Below, one piece after another: positions 44,760 through 50,955 of a stretch of DNA of 50,955 nt (the first letter of the stretch is position 1; every line of letters starts with the position of its first letter). The position numbers and the translations under genes are program-made. The DNA comes from Pseudomonadota bacterium (GTDB taxonomy: Bacteria; Pseudomonadota; Gammaproteobacteria; Acidiferrobacterales; Acidiferrobacteraceae). The DNA lies in contig JAJYRD010000055.1 in assembly GCA_021794275.1 (NCBI GenBank), forward strand, positions 7,378 through 58,332, read 5' to 3'. A model generated the notes under the pieces. That model made no database searches and was not told the DNA's origin. It worked only from the letters and a program-made list of their open reading frames with translations.

Positions 44760-45846
44760 GTGCGGTATCGTGGGGCTTCCCAACGTCGGCAAGTCGACGC
44801 TCTTCAATGCCTTGACGGCGGCCGCCATTCCGGCCGAGAACTACCCGTTTTGCACCATCGAGCCCAACGTGGGTGTGGTGGCGATCCCCGACCGCAGGCT
44901 GAGCGCCCTGGCCGAGATCGCCAAGCCTGAGCGCATCGTGCCCGCCGTCATGGAGTTCGTGGACATCGCGGGCCTCGTGGCCGGCGCCGCGCAGGGGGAG
45001 GGGCTTGGCAACAAGTTCCTCTCCCATATCCGCGAGACCGACGCCATCATCGAGGTAGTGCGCTGTTTCGAGGACGACAACGTGGTCCATGTCGCCGGGC
45101 GCGTCGATCCGCTCTCCGACATCGATGTGATCCACACCGAGCTTGCCCTTGCAGACCTGGAGAGCGTGGAACGTGCGCTTGCGCGGGAGACCAAGGGCGC
45201 GCGCGCCGGCAACAAGGAGGAGACGAAGCGCCGGGATCTGCTGGCCCGTATCCGCGAGCACTTGAACGGCGGCGGCATGGTCCGGACCTTGCCGCTCACC
45301 GAAGATGAACGGCTCATGATCCGCGGTTTCTCGCTGCTTACGGCGAAGCCCGTGCTCTATGTCGGCAACGTCCAGGAAGGAGGGTTTTCCGATAACCCCC
45401 TATGGGAGCGGGTGGCGACCCGCGCCCGCGAGGAGGGTGCCCAGGCGCTGGCCATCTCGGCCGCCTTCGAGGCCGAGCTCGTATCACTGCCCGATGAGGA
45501 GCGCCCGGCCTTCCTGGCCGAGATCGGCCTCGACGAACCGGGCTTGAACCGCCTCGTGCGTGCGGCCTTCGCGCTCTTGGGTCTCGAGACCTTCTTTACC
45601 GCGGGACCCCAGGAGGTCCGCGCCTGGACGATACGGCAGGGGAGCATCGCACCCCAGGCCGCGGGCGTCATCCACACCGACTTCGAACAGGGCTTCATCC
45701 GCGCCGAAGTGATAGGGTACGACGACTATGTGCGGCTGCGCGGCGAACACGGGGCGCGCGAGGCCGGCAAGCTGCGGCTCGAAGGCCGCGATTATGTGAT
45801 GCAAGACGGTGACGTGGTGCATTTCCGGTTCAATGTGGGCCGCTAG
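44749..45846 (+). CDS. ychF: Ribosome-binding ATPase YchF (Obg family)
   Basis: 365 residues with the phosphate loop GLPNVGKSTLFNAL, switch region FVDIAGLVAGA, the NVQE sequence in place of the NKxD specificity motif (explaining preference for ATP over GTP), and a C-terminal TGS domain ending HFRFNVGR. It binds ribosomes and dampens oxidative-stress responses. The pth-ychF neighbourhood is typical. No terminator was recognised after it. Confidence 0.96.
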   Translation: MGLKCGIVGLPNVGKSTLFNALTAAAIPAENYPFCTIEPNVGVVAIPDRRLSALAEIAKPERIVPAVMEFVDIAGLVAGAAQGEGLGNKFLSHIRETDAIIEVVRCFEDDNVVHVAGRVDPLSDIDVIHTELALADLESVERALARETKGARAGNKEETKRRDLLARIREHLNGGGMVRTLPLTEDERLMIRGFSLLTAKPVLYVGNVQEGGFSDNPLWERVATRAREEGAQALAISAAFEAELVSLPDEERPAFLAEIGLDEPGLNRLVRAAFALLGLETFFTAGPQEVRAWTIRQGSIAPQAAGVIHTDFEQGFIRAEVIGYDDYVRLRGEHGAREAGKLRLEGRDYVMQDGDVVHFRFNVGR

Positions 45847-45877
45847 CGGCGGGCGGTGCCGGAGACGGCCTCGTTTC

Positions 45878-45906
45878 TTGACATCGCCTAAGCCTGCCCC
45901 CAAAAT
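45878..45906 (+). promoter_or_regulatory. Strong sigma-70 promoter of tRNA-Met
   Basis: A perfect TTGACA (45878-45883), 17 bp, then CAAAAT (45901-45906), followed by a GC-rich discriminator (GCCCC), as in stringently controlled stable-RNA promoters. The tRNA begins 19 bases after the -10. Confidence 0.8.
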
Positions 45907-45924
45907 GCCCCACCTTCAAGACAA

Positions 45925-46001
45925 GGCTATGTAGCTCAGCTGGTTAGAGCGCGGCACTCATAATGCTGAGGTCGGTGGTTCGAGTCCACCCATAGCCACC
46001 A
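45925..46001 (+). tRNA. tRNA-Met (anticodon CAT), elongator type
   Basis: 77 nt with encoded CCA. Acceptor GGCTATG pairs with CATAGCC, D-arm GCTCAGCTGGTTAGAGC, anticodon loop CTCATAA, T-arm GGTGG-TTCGAGT-CCACC. The acceptor and D-arm match elongator tRNA-Met and not initiator or lysidine-type tRNA-Ile (which has GGCCCC). The integrase gene starts 92 bp downstream, so the 3' end is the likely attachment target. Confidence 0.93.
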
Positions 46002-46049
46002 TATAAAACAAGCACTTACGACAAATCCTACCGGCCACAACCCCGGATA

Positions 46050-46093
46050 TGCCATAATCCTGCCATAACGCGTATGGCAAAAGGGGTATGGCA
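46050..46093 (+). repeat. Four TGCCATA heptamers in the integrase leader
   Basis: TGCCATA lies at 46050-46056 and 46061-46067; its inverse TATGGCA at 46073-46079 and 46087-46093. The middle two form a perfect inverted repeat with 5-bp spacer. The spacing is 11, 12 and 14 bp, close to one helical turn. The last copy touches the first base of the integrase start codon. They may be operators or arm-type recombinase sites. Confidence 0.7.
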
Positions 46094-47088
46094 TGGCGAC
46101 ATTACGCAAGCGCCCAGGCCCGGGCGGCAAGAGTGCCTGGCAGGCGCAGATCATTCGCAGAGGGCACGAGCGCCAGTACAAGACGTTCGATACCAAGGCT
46201 GAGGCTGAGGCCTGGGCGCGCCAGATTGAGGGCGAGATGGACCGCGGGGTGTTCGTCTCACGGGCCGAGGCGGAGGCCACGACCTTGCGGGAGGCTCTTG
46301 ACAGGTACGAGCGCGAAGTTACGCCCAAGAAGAAAAGCCGTAGCGATGAACGATACAAGCTCGGGGCCTGGCGTTCGAGCACCTTGGCGGCCCGCTCCTT
46401 AGCCTCTATCCGAGGGAAAGACCTGGCGGCATGGCGAGATGTTGAGTTAGCCAGCGGTTCCGCCACGGGCACCGTGCGACGCAAGCTGGCACTCTTGGCG
46501 CACGTCTTCAAGGTGGCGAGGAAGGAATGGGGAATGGAGTCATTGGCAAGTCCGGTGGACACCATTCAATTACCCCCTCCCGGCCAGGCCCGAGACCGGC
46601 GCCTCGTCGGCGATGAATACGCCCGCCTTCTCTCCGAAGCCCAAGCCTACGGCGGGGAGATCGGCCCCCTCATCACCTGGGCCATTGAGACCGCTATGCG
46701 CCGAGGCGAGATCGCGGCCATGCGCTGGGAGCACCTAGATATCGAGGGACGGGCGCTACTCCTCCCCGAAACCAAGAACGGGACACCACGAGAAGTACCG
46801 CTTTCCAAGGTAGCGCTGGCGGTCTTAGATAGGTTGCCTCGGCGTCCAGACGGACGCGTGTGGGGTATGCGCCCCGACTCGATCTCGCAGGCTTTTGAGA
46901 GGGTCTGTACGGCCGCTGGCATCGAGGGCCTGACCTTCCACGACTTGCGCCATGAGGCCGCCAGTAGGCTCTTTGAGAAGGGCCTAAACCCTATGCAGGC
47001 AGCGGCCATCACAGGGCACAAGACCCAGCAGATGCTCAAGCGGTATACGCACCTACGCGCCAAGGATTTGGCGCCGCTATTGGATTAG
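46093..47088 (+). CDS. int: Tyrosine integrase of a tRNA-Met-linked mobile element
   Basis: ATG at 46093 with AAAAGGGG upstream. Of 331 residues, the N-terminal 55 match the AP2-like arm-binding type (KRPGPGGKSAWQAQIIRRG), then a core-binding domain, then the catalytic part with Arg203, Lys228, His283, Arg286 (TFHDLRHEAASRLF), His309 (ITGHKTQQMLKRYTH) and Tyr318. All catalytic residues are present, so it may be active. Orientation away from the tRNA places the element downstream. It is distinct from the chromosomal xerC. Confidence 0.95.
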   Translation: MATLRKRPGPGGKSAWQAQIIRRGHERQYKTFDTKAEAEAWARQIEGEMDRGVFVSRAEAEATTLREALDRYEREVTPKKKSRSDERYKLGAWRSSTLAARSLASIRGKDLAAWRDVELASGSATGTVRRKLALLAHVFKVARKEWGMESLASPVDTIQLPPPGQARDRRLVGDEYARLLSEAQAYGGEIGPLITWAIETAMRRGEIAAMRWEHLDIEGRALLLPETKNGTPREVPLSKVALAVLDRLPRRPDGRVWGMRPDSISQAFERVCTAAGIEGLTFHDLRHEAASRLFEKGLNPMQAAAITGHKTQQMLKRYTHLRAKDLAPLLD

Positions 47089-47231
47089 TTGCGCCATGAG
47101 GCGGCCTCCCGGCTCTCTGAAAAGGGGTTGGGGCTGTGCAAGTTGCGGACATCACGGGGCACAAGACGATGCAGATGCTGAAGCGGTACACGCATCCGAG
47201 GGCTCGGGATTTGGTGAAGAGGTTGGAGTAA
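47089..47231 (+). pseudogene. Remnant of a second integrase (C-terminal tail, frameshifted)
   Basis: Directly after the integrase stop the DNA repeats the coding pattern of the integrase end. It encodes LRHEAASRLSEKG, then loses frame near 47130 and resumes as ITGHKTMQMLKRYTHPRARDLVKRLE before a stop at 47229-47231. It matches the intact gene from about base 46948 to its end, with many differences and several missing bases. The catalytic His-Arg-His-Tyr parts survive but the N-terminal three quarters are absent. It looks like a decayed related integrase or an old duplicated tail. Confidence 0.85.
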
Positions 47232-47236
47232 AGTGT

Positions 47237-47428
47237 ATGAGGCTACGCTTCAATAAGGAAGTAAGAACGTCCATAGCGGATGAGCTTAAAAAGGTTTCGG
47301 CGTGGGGTGGTGTCGCGCTGGGAGTTTTAGGTTACTCGATGAGCAACCCTTGGGTTATGCTGGCCGCCTTTTTGTGGTGGATTGCGTGCCAAATTATCGC
47401 TAATATCTTATTGGCGATGGAGGATTAA
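47237..47428 (+). CDS. Small two-helix membrane protein
   Basis: ATG at 47237 with GGAG eight bases before. The 63 residues have an amphipathic start (MRLRFNKEVRTSIADELKKV) and two hydrophobic helices: SAWGGVALGVLGYSM and NPWVMLAAFLWWIACQIIANILLAM, ending in ED. There is no cleavable signal. Similar short inner-membrane proteins starting (K/R)xRFNKE occur next to other small-gene pairs in mobile DNA; no function is known. It could be a holin-like or toxin-like peptide; this is only a guess. The next tiny gene follows after 3 bp. Confidence 0.72.
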   Translation: MRLRFNKEVRTSIADELKKVSAWGGVALGVLGYSMSNPWVMLAAFLWWIACQIIANILLAMED

Positions 47429-47431
47429 ACC

Positions 47432-47569
47432 ATGAGCATGGCTACGGCGGTTTTTGTGGGTATGGGTGCGGTCGTGAGTTATGGTCTAGGTGCGCTCTTA
47501 TTGGCTGCGTTAGGGGCCAAGAAGCGTCATCACGAGTTGGGGCGGGCGACCGATGGTCACAAGGTTTAG
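47432..47569 (+). CDS. Tiny single-helix membrane protein paired with the previous gene
   Basis: ATG at 47432 with GGAGG at 47419-47423, three bases after the previous stop. The 45 residues are one glycine-zipper helix (AVFVGMGAVVSYGLGALLLA) followed by a basic tail with two His (GAKKRHHELGRATDGHKV). It is too short to be found by standard length cutoffs. The tight spacing suggests a two-gene unit. Function unknown; the pair may form a membrane complex. Confidence 0.68.
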   Translation: MSMATAVFVGMGAVVSYGLGALLLAALGAKKRHHELGRATDGHKV

Positions 47570-47611
47570 CGAATTCCTGCCAGCCCACAATAGACTGACA
47601 GAAAATAATTC

Positions 47612-47641
47612 TTGACATCCTGGTGAGGATGTAGGTAGCCT
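47612..47641 (+). promoter_or_regulatory. Promoter with overlapping inverted repeat
   Basis: TTGACA (47612-47617), 18 bp, then TAGCCT (47636-47641). The inverted repeat ACATCC-TGGTGA-GGATGT (47615-47632) covers part of the -35 and the spacer, where a repressor would block transcription. It would drive the long leader and the gene at 48018. Confidence 0.5.
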
Positions 47642-48017
47642 TTATCTTGCAACACATGCCGGGCCACATGTAAAAGCGGCTTCGCCCGCCCTTTCTAGGT
47701 CGGGCCTGTCCATTAAGGCATTTATGGACAGTATCATTGCACACTAATGGCTTCACCCTCGACCCCCGCCTTTATGGCCTTGGGTCAAAAAAAGTGTCAA
47801 CCATGGCCTTAACGGCTTAAAGGTTGGGACCCCCAGGCAAGATCCGCCTGGAGTTTGTCCAAAAAAAATCCTCAATCATAATGGCTCCACTCGGGCGTTT
47901 TTCTGCGCCCAAAAATCTCCTTCCGGCGATGTCTCCCGGGCGCACTTCGTGCGCCCCTTCGCTTTTCCCCGCTCGACCCGGCGAGCCCCATCATTTTGCT
48001 TATTTTTAAGGGGTTTT
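47642..48017 (+). other. 375-base structured leader with three hairpins
   Basis: No gene is visible. Three inverted repeats are seen: CTGTCCAT-TAAGGCATTT-ATGGACAG (47706-47731), CCAGGC...GCCTGG (47833-47851) and GGGCGCAC-TTC-GTGCGCCC (47938-47956). The last is followed by CTTCGCTTTT and could be a weak terminator. ATGGCCTT occurs twice (47774-47781 and 47803-47810). Low-GC tracts separate the hairpins. It may be a regulatory leader or a small RNA. Confidence 0.5.
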
Positions 48018-48743
48018 ATGGATACGGTATGGAAAGTGAAAGTGGAAGTAGAGGCTCCGGGATTCGAGCGGGTTTATAAGTCAGTTCGGCGGCTGGCGAC
48101 TGCTCACAAGATCGAGCAGATCGACTGTCAGGAAATCGCGATCGTGGCGATCTTAGAAAACCCAGGCAACATCCCGGCCGCGATTCGCGCGGCTCGCCAG
48201 GCCCTAAACTCTGAACGCCGACAGCGCCGGGTCGGTCGCCAGATCGACAATCGTGTGGATGGCGCGGAGGAGGAGGCGGTCCGTCTCGACCGCCGTACCC
48301 TGCCTGGAGGGAAAACCCTCACACACCTTGATGAAGAAGGAGAGTACGAGGACTACGGCGATCAAGATCAGGATCATGGCGATCGCGATCTCGATACGCA
48401 AAACGAGGGTTACGAGGGTTACGAGCTCCCGAAAATCCCGCCGCATGACCTCGTCGGGGCGATTATGTTTTTGGCCCGGCATGGGAAGGATGTTGGACAG
48501 ATAGCGGAGCGCACGGGCGTCACCCGGGCGCGCATTCGTCAAATCCTTCGTGGCCCAGAAAAAATCCGCCAGGCCGTGCGTATGGCAGAACAGCAAAAAG
48601 AACTCCCGGGGCTCGAGTGCGAGCCCGATGATCTGCGCCCGCCACGTGAACCGATCAAACATAAGCCACGCGTGGCCCACGCGGAGTCCGCAACGGACCA
48701 GGGTCTTTCCCTCTTCTCTGCAGTTGAAGGGGAGCTGGCATGA
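48018..48743 (+). CDS. Sigma-factor-like regulator of the mobile element
   Basis: ATG at 48018 with AAGGGG upstream. The 241 residues fall in three parts. Residues 1-90 are helical; IDCQEIAIVAILENPGNIPA recalls sigma-70 region 2.1-2.2. Residues 105-136 are an acidic Asp/Glu/Tyr/Gln linker. Residues 145-195 hold a helix-turn-helix (DVGQIAERTGVTRARIRQIL at 158-177) very close to the RpoD region 4.2 consensus (VTRERIRQI), with a basic helix after. The tail is Pro-rich and charged. I recognise no full-length family. It could be an alternative sigma factor, a sigma-like activator or a plasmid initiator. The next gene overlaps it as ATGA. Confidence 0.62.
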   Translation: MDTVWKVKVEVEAPGFERVYKSVRRLATAHKIEQIDCQEIAIVAILENPGNIPAAIRAARQALNSERRQRRVGRQIDNRVDGAEEEAVRLDRRTLPGGKTLTHLDEEGEYEDYGDQDQDHGDRDLDTQNEGYEGYELPKIPPHDLVGAIMFLARHGKDVGQIAERTGVTRARIRQILRGPEKIRQAVRMAEQQKELPGLECEPDDLRPPREPIKHKPRVAHAESATDQGLSLFSAVEGELA

Positions 48744-48904
48744 AAACCAGTGAGTGGATTGATGGCGGGGACTTACTACCGGGCATCTTCGACGGGTGGA
48801 TGCGATGGTGGAACAGGTTGCCGCCCTTATCGGCGATTCTCTGGGTGTATGATGCTGGCACACCCCGCGCAAGGAGGCAGAATACCCATGATCTATACGG
48901 TTGA
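48740..48904 (+). CDS. Possible 54-residue Trp-rich ORF
   Basis: ATG at 48740 overlaps the previous stop as ATGA, the classic sign of coupling, though no separate ribosome-binding site is seen. The 54 residues include MRWWNRLPPLSAILWVYD. Its 3' end overlaps the next gene start by 17 bp. Composition is compatible with a real gene but support is limited to the overlap. Family unknown. Confidence 0.38.
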   Translation: MKTSEWIDGGDLLPGIFDGWMRWWNRLPPLSAILWVYDAGTPRARRQNTHDLYG

Positions 48905-49418
48905 ATGCAGTTATTCCGATTCGGGCACAGAGGATGAGTGGAACGCGTTTTACAGTCACGAAAAGCTGCACGCCCTAATATCCGTTCAGGGGTTTCTCAC
49001 GTCACAGCGTTTTCGGTTGTTGCGCGGTCACGATGCGACACCCACATATCTGGCCATTCACAGCATTACCGCGACCGACATCCTGGAGGGTCAGGACTAT
49101 CGCCGCAACGGCGGCGGGAATTTTGCGAGATGGCAACCCATGATCACCCATTGGCGCCGGAACATCTACGAGGGGGTGGAACGGTTCCCAAGTATCGAAG
49201 AAGGCGAGTATGTGTTGGCAAGCGAGGACCATGGTGGGCCGTTGAGCGGCCTCGGGCTTACGGTCTGGCATCTGCGCGCTATAGGGCTGGATCGGAGCCC
49301 GGCGGAGCGTTGCATCGCGATCGCTCGGACCGCTCGCGAATTCCCTGAGAATCCGGAACGGGAACGGTTGTGCGTTTACGTCCCCATGGGCGAGCAACTA
49401 CAGAGCCCGTACCCATAG
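48888..49418 (+). CDS. Uncharacterised alpha/beta-barrel-like protein
   Basis: ATG at 48888 with AAGGAGG ten bases upstream. The 176 residues begin with a ferredoxin-like strand-helix pattern (MIYTVECSYSDSGTEDEWNA, then LHALISVQGFLTSQRFRLL), as in dimeric alpha-beta barrel (EthD/DUF4286-like) proteins. A GGGNFARWQPMITHWRRNIY region suggests a ligand pocket with Trp and His. It is unlike DNA-mobility proteins and may be cargo. Function unknown. Confidence 0.7.
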   Translation: MIYTVECSYSDSGTEDEWNAFYSHEKLHALISVQGFLTSQRFRLLRGHDATPTYLAIHSITATDILEGQDYRRNGGGNFARWQPMITHWRRNIYEGVERFPSIEEGEYVLASEDHGGPLSGLGLTVWHLRAIGLDRSPAERCIAIARTAREFPENPERERLCVYVPMGEQLQSPYP

Positions 49419-49498
49419 CCGTCGCTCAGTGATGTCCTTTGACGGCGTGCCAAAAGGCGAGTCCGCCAGCTTGAGCGGCCTACCCGCCAATCCCTCCC

Positions 49499-49524
49499 AA
49501 AGAAAAGGGTAGCCGAGGCTACCC
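49499..49524 (-). terminator. Rho-independent terminator of the beta-barrel gene
   Basis: Read on the minus strand: GGGTAGCC-TC-GGCTACCC (49507-49524) followed by TTTTCTTT. It lies 39 bases beyond the stop at 49563. Confidence 0.72.
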
Positions 49525-49562
49525 AAAAAGACGCGGTGAGGCATCACGTCTGGAGAAGATTG

Positions 49563-50153
49563 TCAGAACCGGTAGTTGGCGCCCAGGACCCATGAGCGGA
49601 CGGACCCACTCCCGTACTGGTCGCTTATGTCGGTGACGCGGTATTCCGCACGCACCCCGATCGCGCGCGTCACCTGATAGCTCACGCCGCCGCCGAACAG
49701 CGCATTGGTTCCGGACTTCGACGCGGTTGCGCTCCCCGTTGAATCACTCGCCGTCGCTGTAGCGTGCCAGAAGGCTGCTCCCACCTGAGCAAAGAGGCCC
49801 ACGCGCGCGGCCACCGGGACCGTAAACACGGCCGACAAGGAAATGTCATGGCCAGACAACGAGCCGGCATAGCCCGCCGGGAGTCCGTTCAGATTGAATG
49901 TGCCAAAGTGATCGTAACCTACCTCGATCGCAGGGCGGACGATTCCGAGGCGGGGCAAGTGATAGCCGCCGTAGATATTAAAACCCGTAGCGTTCCCGAA
50001 ACTGAGACCGTAGCTACTGACGCCGGTCCCATGGGCACTGCTAATGAGGACATCGGCGCCGCCATAGTACGGTGACTTATGAGCCCATGCCGGTGTGGCG
50101 GCGACGACTAAAGAGCCAAACATTACCATCCCCTGGGCGATTTTCATTTTCAT
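49563..50153 (-). CDS. OmpA-like/8-strand beta-barrel outer-membrane protein
   Basis: ATG at 50153 with GGGGGGAT upstream. The 196 residues have a signal peptide (cleaved after ATPAWA), then alternating strands such as YGLSFGNATGFNIYGGYH and a terminal RSWVLGANYRF with the Phe-ended assembly signal. The barrel has about eight strands and a Ser/Thr-rich loop (ATATASDSTGSATASKSG). No OmpA peptidoglycan domain is present. It might be a surface adhesin or porin-like cargo. A perfect palindrome lies upstream. Confidence 0.82.
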   Translation of the reverse strand: MKMKIAQGMVMFGSLVVAATPAWAHKSPYYGGADVLISSAHGTGVSSYGLSFGNATGFNIYGGYHLPRLGIVRPAIEVGYDHFGTFNLNGLPAGYAGSLSGHDISLSAVFTVPVAARVGLFAQVGAAFWHATATASDSTGSATASKSGTNALFGGGVSYQVTRAIGVRAEYRVTDISDQYGSGSVRSWVLGANYRF

Positions 50154-50180
50154 TCGGTGATCCCCCCTAAAGACGTTAAC

Positions 50181-50196
50181 CGTGCGTTAACGCACG
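50181..50196. promoter_or_regulatory. Perfect 16-bp palindrome upstream of the barrel gene
   Basis: CGTGCGTTAACGCACG is fully self-complementary and centred on TTAA. It lies 28 bases before the start codon of the beta-barrel gene, inside its likely promoter, so a dimeric regulator could bind here. Confidence 0.5.
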
Positions 50197-50253
50197 CGAG
50201 TGTATTCGGGGGGGTGGTGGTCAAGGCGGGCGTTGACTACCATCAATAGAGGA

Positions 50254-50694
50254 TTAGTCATTGCGCGCCTGGCCCGGAGCGCGGCGCGGAATCTGCGCAT
50301 CGCGTTTGCCAAGGACTGCCAGGCGATTCCGGGCCGACCAGGCAACCGCGCGACGGGCGCGATCACGCGGGCGCTGTTGAAAGAGATCGGGCGTAGAAGG
50401 CGCCTGGGCGGATGTTGATAACCTCCAAATCCTGGAGGTCATCGCAGACCACCACTTAGAACGCGGCCGGCCACGGCCAGGGCCGGGAGTCCCGCTGCCG
50501 CTCCCTCCGACCCGCGCGACCTCGGCCACGATCCACTCGTCTATCTGTTCTTCGCTCCACTTGCGTAGGCGTCCAAACCGGACAGGCCGGGGCAGCCGCC
50601 CTTCGGCCAACATCGTCTCGGCCGTCCGGACGCAGACCCCAAGCTGTGCCGCCACTTGTTTGATATTTAACATCTGCATTACGATATACCTCAT
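50254..50694 (-). CDS. AlpA/excisionase-like helix-turn-helix protein with long tail
   Basis: The start was set at 50694 because GGGAG lies upstream; ATGs at 50679 and 50673 are possible. The 146 residues start with an AlpA-type winged helix (LNIKQVAAQLGVCVRTAETMLAEG, then FGRLRKWSEEQIDEWI). The family is normally 65-80 residues; the remaining 70 or so are Arg/Ser/Pro-rich and look unlike a domain, perhaps from a lost stop codon. AlpA-like proteins regulate integrase or excision. It is consistent with element control. Confidence 0.68.
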   Translation of the reverse strand: MRYIVMQMLNIKQVAAQLGVCVRTAETMLAEGRLPRPVRFGRLRKWSEEQIDEWIVAEVARVGGSGSGTPGPGRGRPRSKWWSAMTSRIWRLSTSAQAPSTPDLFQQRPRDRARRAVAWSARNRLAVLGKRDAQIPRRAPGQARND

Positions 50695-50786
50695 GTGTAT
50701 CTCCCTTCCTCTAATCTGCACGAAGGGAAATAGGTTGAGGTGGCGAGTACACCCCAAAAACATGCCACGTTTGAATGCGATCAGGG

Positions 50787-50955
50787 ATCGGGATGTAGCG
50801 AGATCAGGATGCAGAGAGATCAGGATGCAGAGAGATCAGGATGCAGAGAGATCAGGATGCAGAGAGATCAGGATGCAGAGAGATCAGGATGCAGAGAGAT
50901 CAGGATGCAGAGAGATCAGGATGCAGAGAGATCAGGATGCAGAGAGATCAGGATG
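50787..50955. repeat. Tandem 16-bp repeat with one GATC per unit, cut by the window end
   Basis: Nine identical copies of ATCAGGATGCAGAGAG run from 50803 to 50946, followed by a partial copy to 50955. A degenerate copy (ATCGGGATGTAGCGAG) precedes them at 50787. The A before ATC makes a GATC every 16 bp. There are no spacers, so this is not CRISPR. The array lies upstream of the AlpA-like gene. Confidence 0.92.

Noticed and set aside
49411..49420. ACCCATAGCC matches the tRNA-Met 3' end (10 nt), a possible attR
   Set aside because: The match is short, stops before the CCA and lies at the end of a coding gene. Chance is a fair explanation; a real attR should extend further into the T-arm.
50200..50418. 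Plus-strand frame of 72 codons antisense to the AlpA-like gene
   Set aside because: No ribosome-binding site; the opposite strand carries a recognisable helix-turn-helix.
50803..50955. CRISPR array
   Set aside because: The 16-bp units are contiguous with no spacers and there are no cas genes.

Overview
The window reads as the chromosome of a GC-rich gammaproteobacterium, probably an acidophile of the Acidiferrobacter type. The class assignment rests on gene order. The sets lptM-lysA-dapF-DUF484-xerC, hslVU, argB-slmA, algZR beside argH, hemA-prfA-prmC-moeB facing TPR-lolB-ispE-tRNA-Gln-prs-rplY-pth-ychF are gammaproteobacterial neighbourhoods. The acidophile guess is an inference. It comes from a plasma-membrane-type H+ pump, a phosphate:H+ symporter, tandem Slp lipoproteins and arrays of proteostasis genes. 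The genus is not proven by the sequence.

Layout. 1-5.7 kb: the end of a porin, a secreted DsrE-like protein, rlmJ, a MazG-type pyrophosphohydrolase, a Pho84-like symporter and a hipBA toxin-antitoxin pair. 6-13 kb: a glycine-rich small protein, argH divergent from algZR, an uncharacterised helical protein, then an isochorismatase-fold hydrolase coupled to an MFS exporter. 13-18.7 kb: purT, two Slp lipoproteins, lon, a zinc-ribbon protein and cyaY. 18.9-26 kb: a saccharopine-dehydrogenase-like oxidoreductase, then the tightly overlapping lptM-lysA-dapF-DUF484-xerC run and hslVU. 26-33 kb: an H+-ATPase with a CBS protein, hsp20, argB, slmA and a general-stress SDR. 33.7-45.8 kb: two housekeeping operons transcribed away from each other, moeB-prmC-prfA-hemA with a CstA-like membrane protein on one side and TPR-lolB-ispE-tRNA-Gln-prs-rplY-pth-ychF on the other.

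The accessory part starts at the tRNA-Met (45925-46001). A tyrosine integrase follows it directly, then a decayed second integrase tail, two tiny membrane proteins, a structured leader, and a protein whose C-terminal helix-turn-helix resembles sigma-70 region 4.2. After that come a small tryptophan-rich ORF, an alpha/beta-barrel-like protein, a beta-barrel outer membrane protein, an AlpA-like regulator and a 16-bp GATC-containing tandem repeat that runs off the window. This is the best place to look for something undescribed. Only one end of the element is visible.

Regulation visible in the sequence includes convincing heat-shock (sigma-32-type) promoters before lon and, twice, before hsp20, and a weaker one before hslVU. 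There is also a strong sigma-70 promoter before tRNA-Met, an apparent terminator inside the algZ leader, and repeated heptamers over the integrase start.
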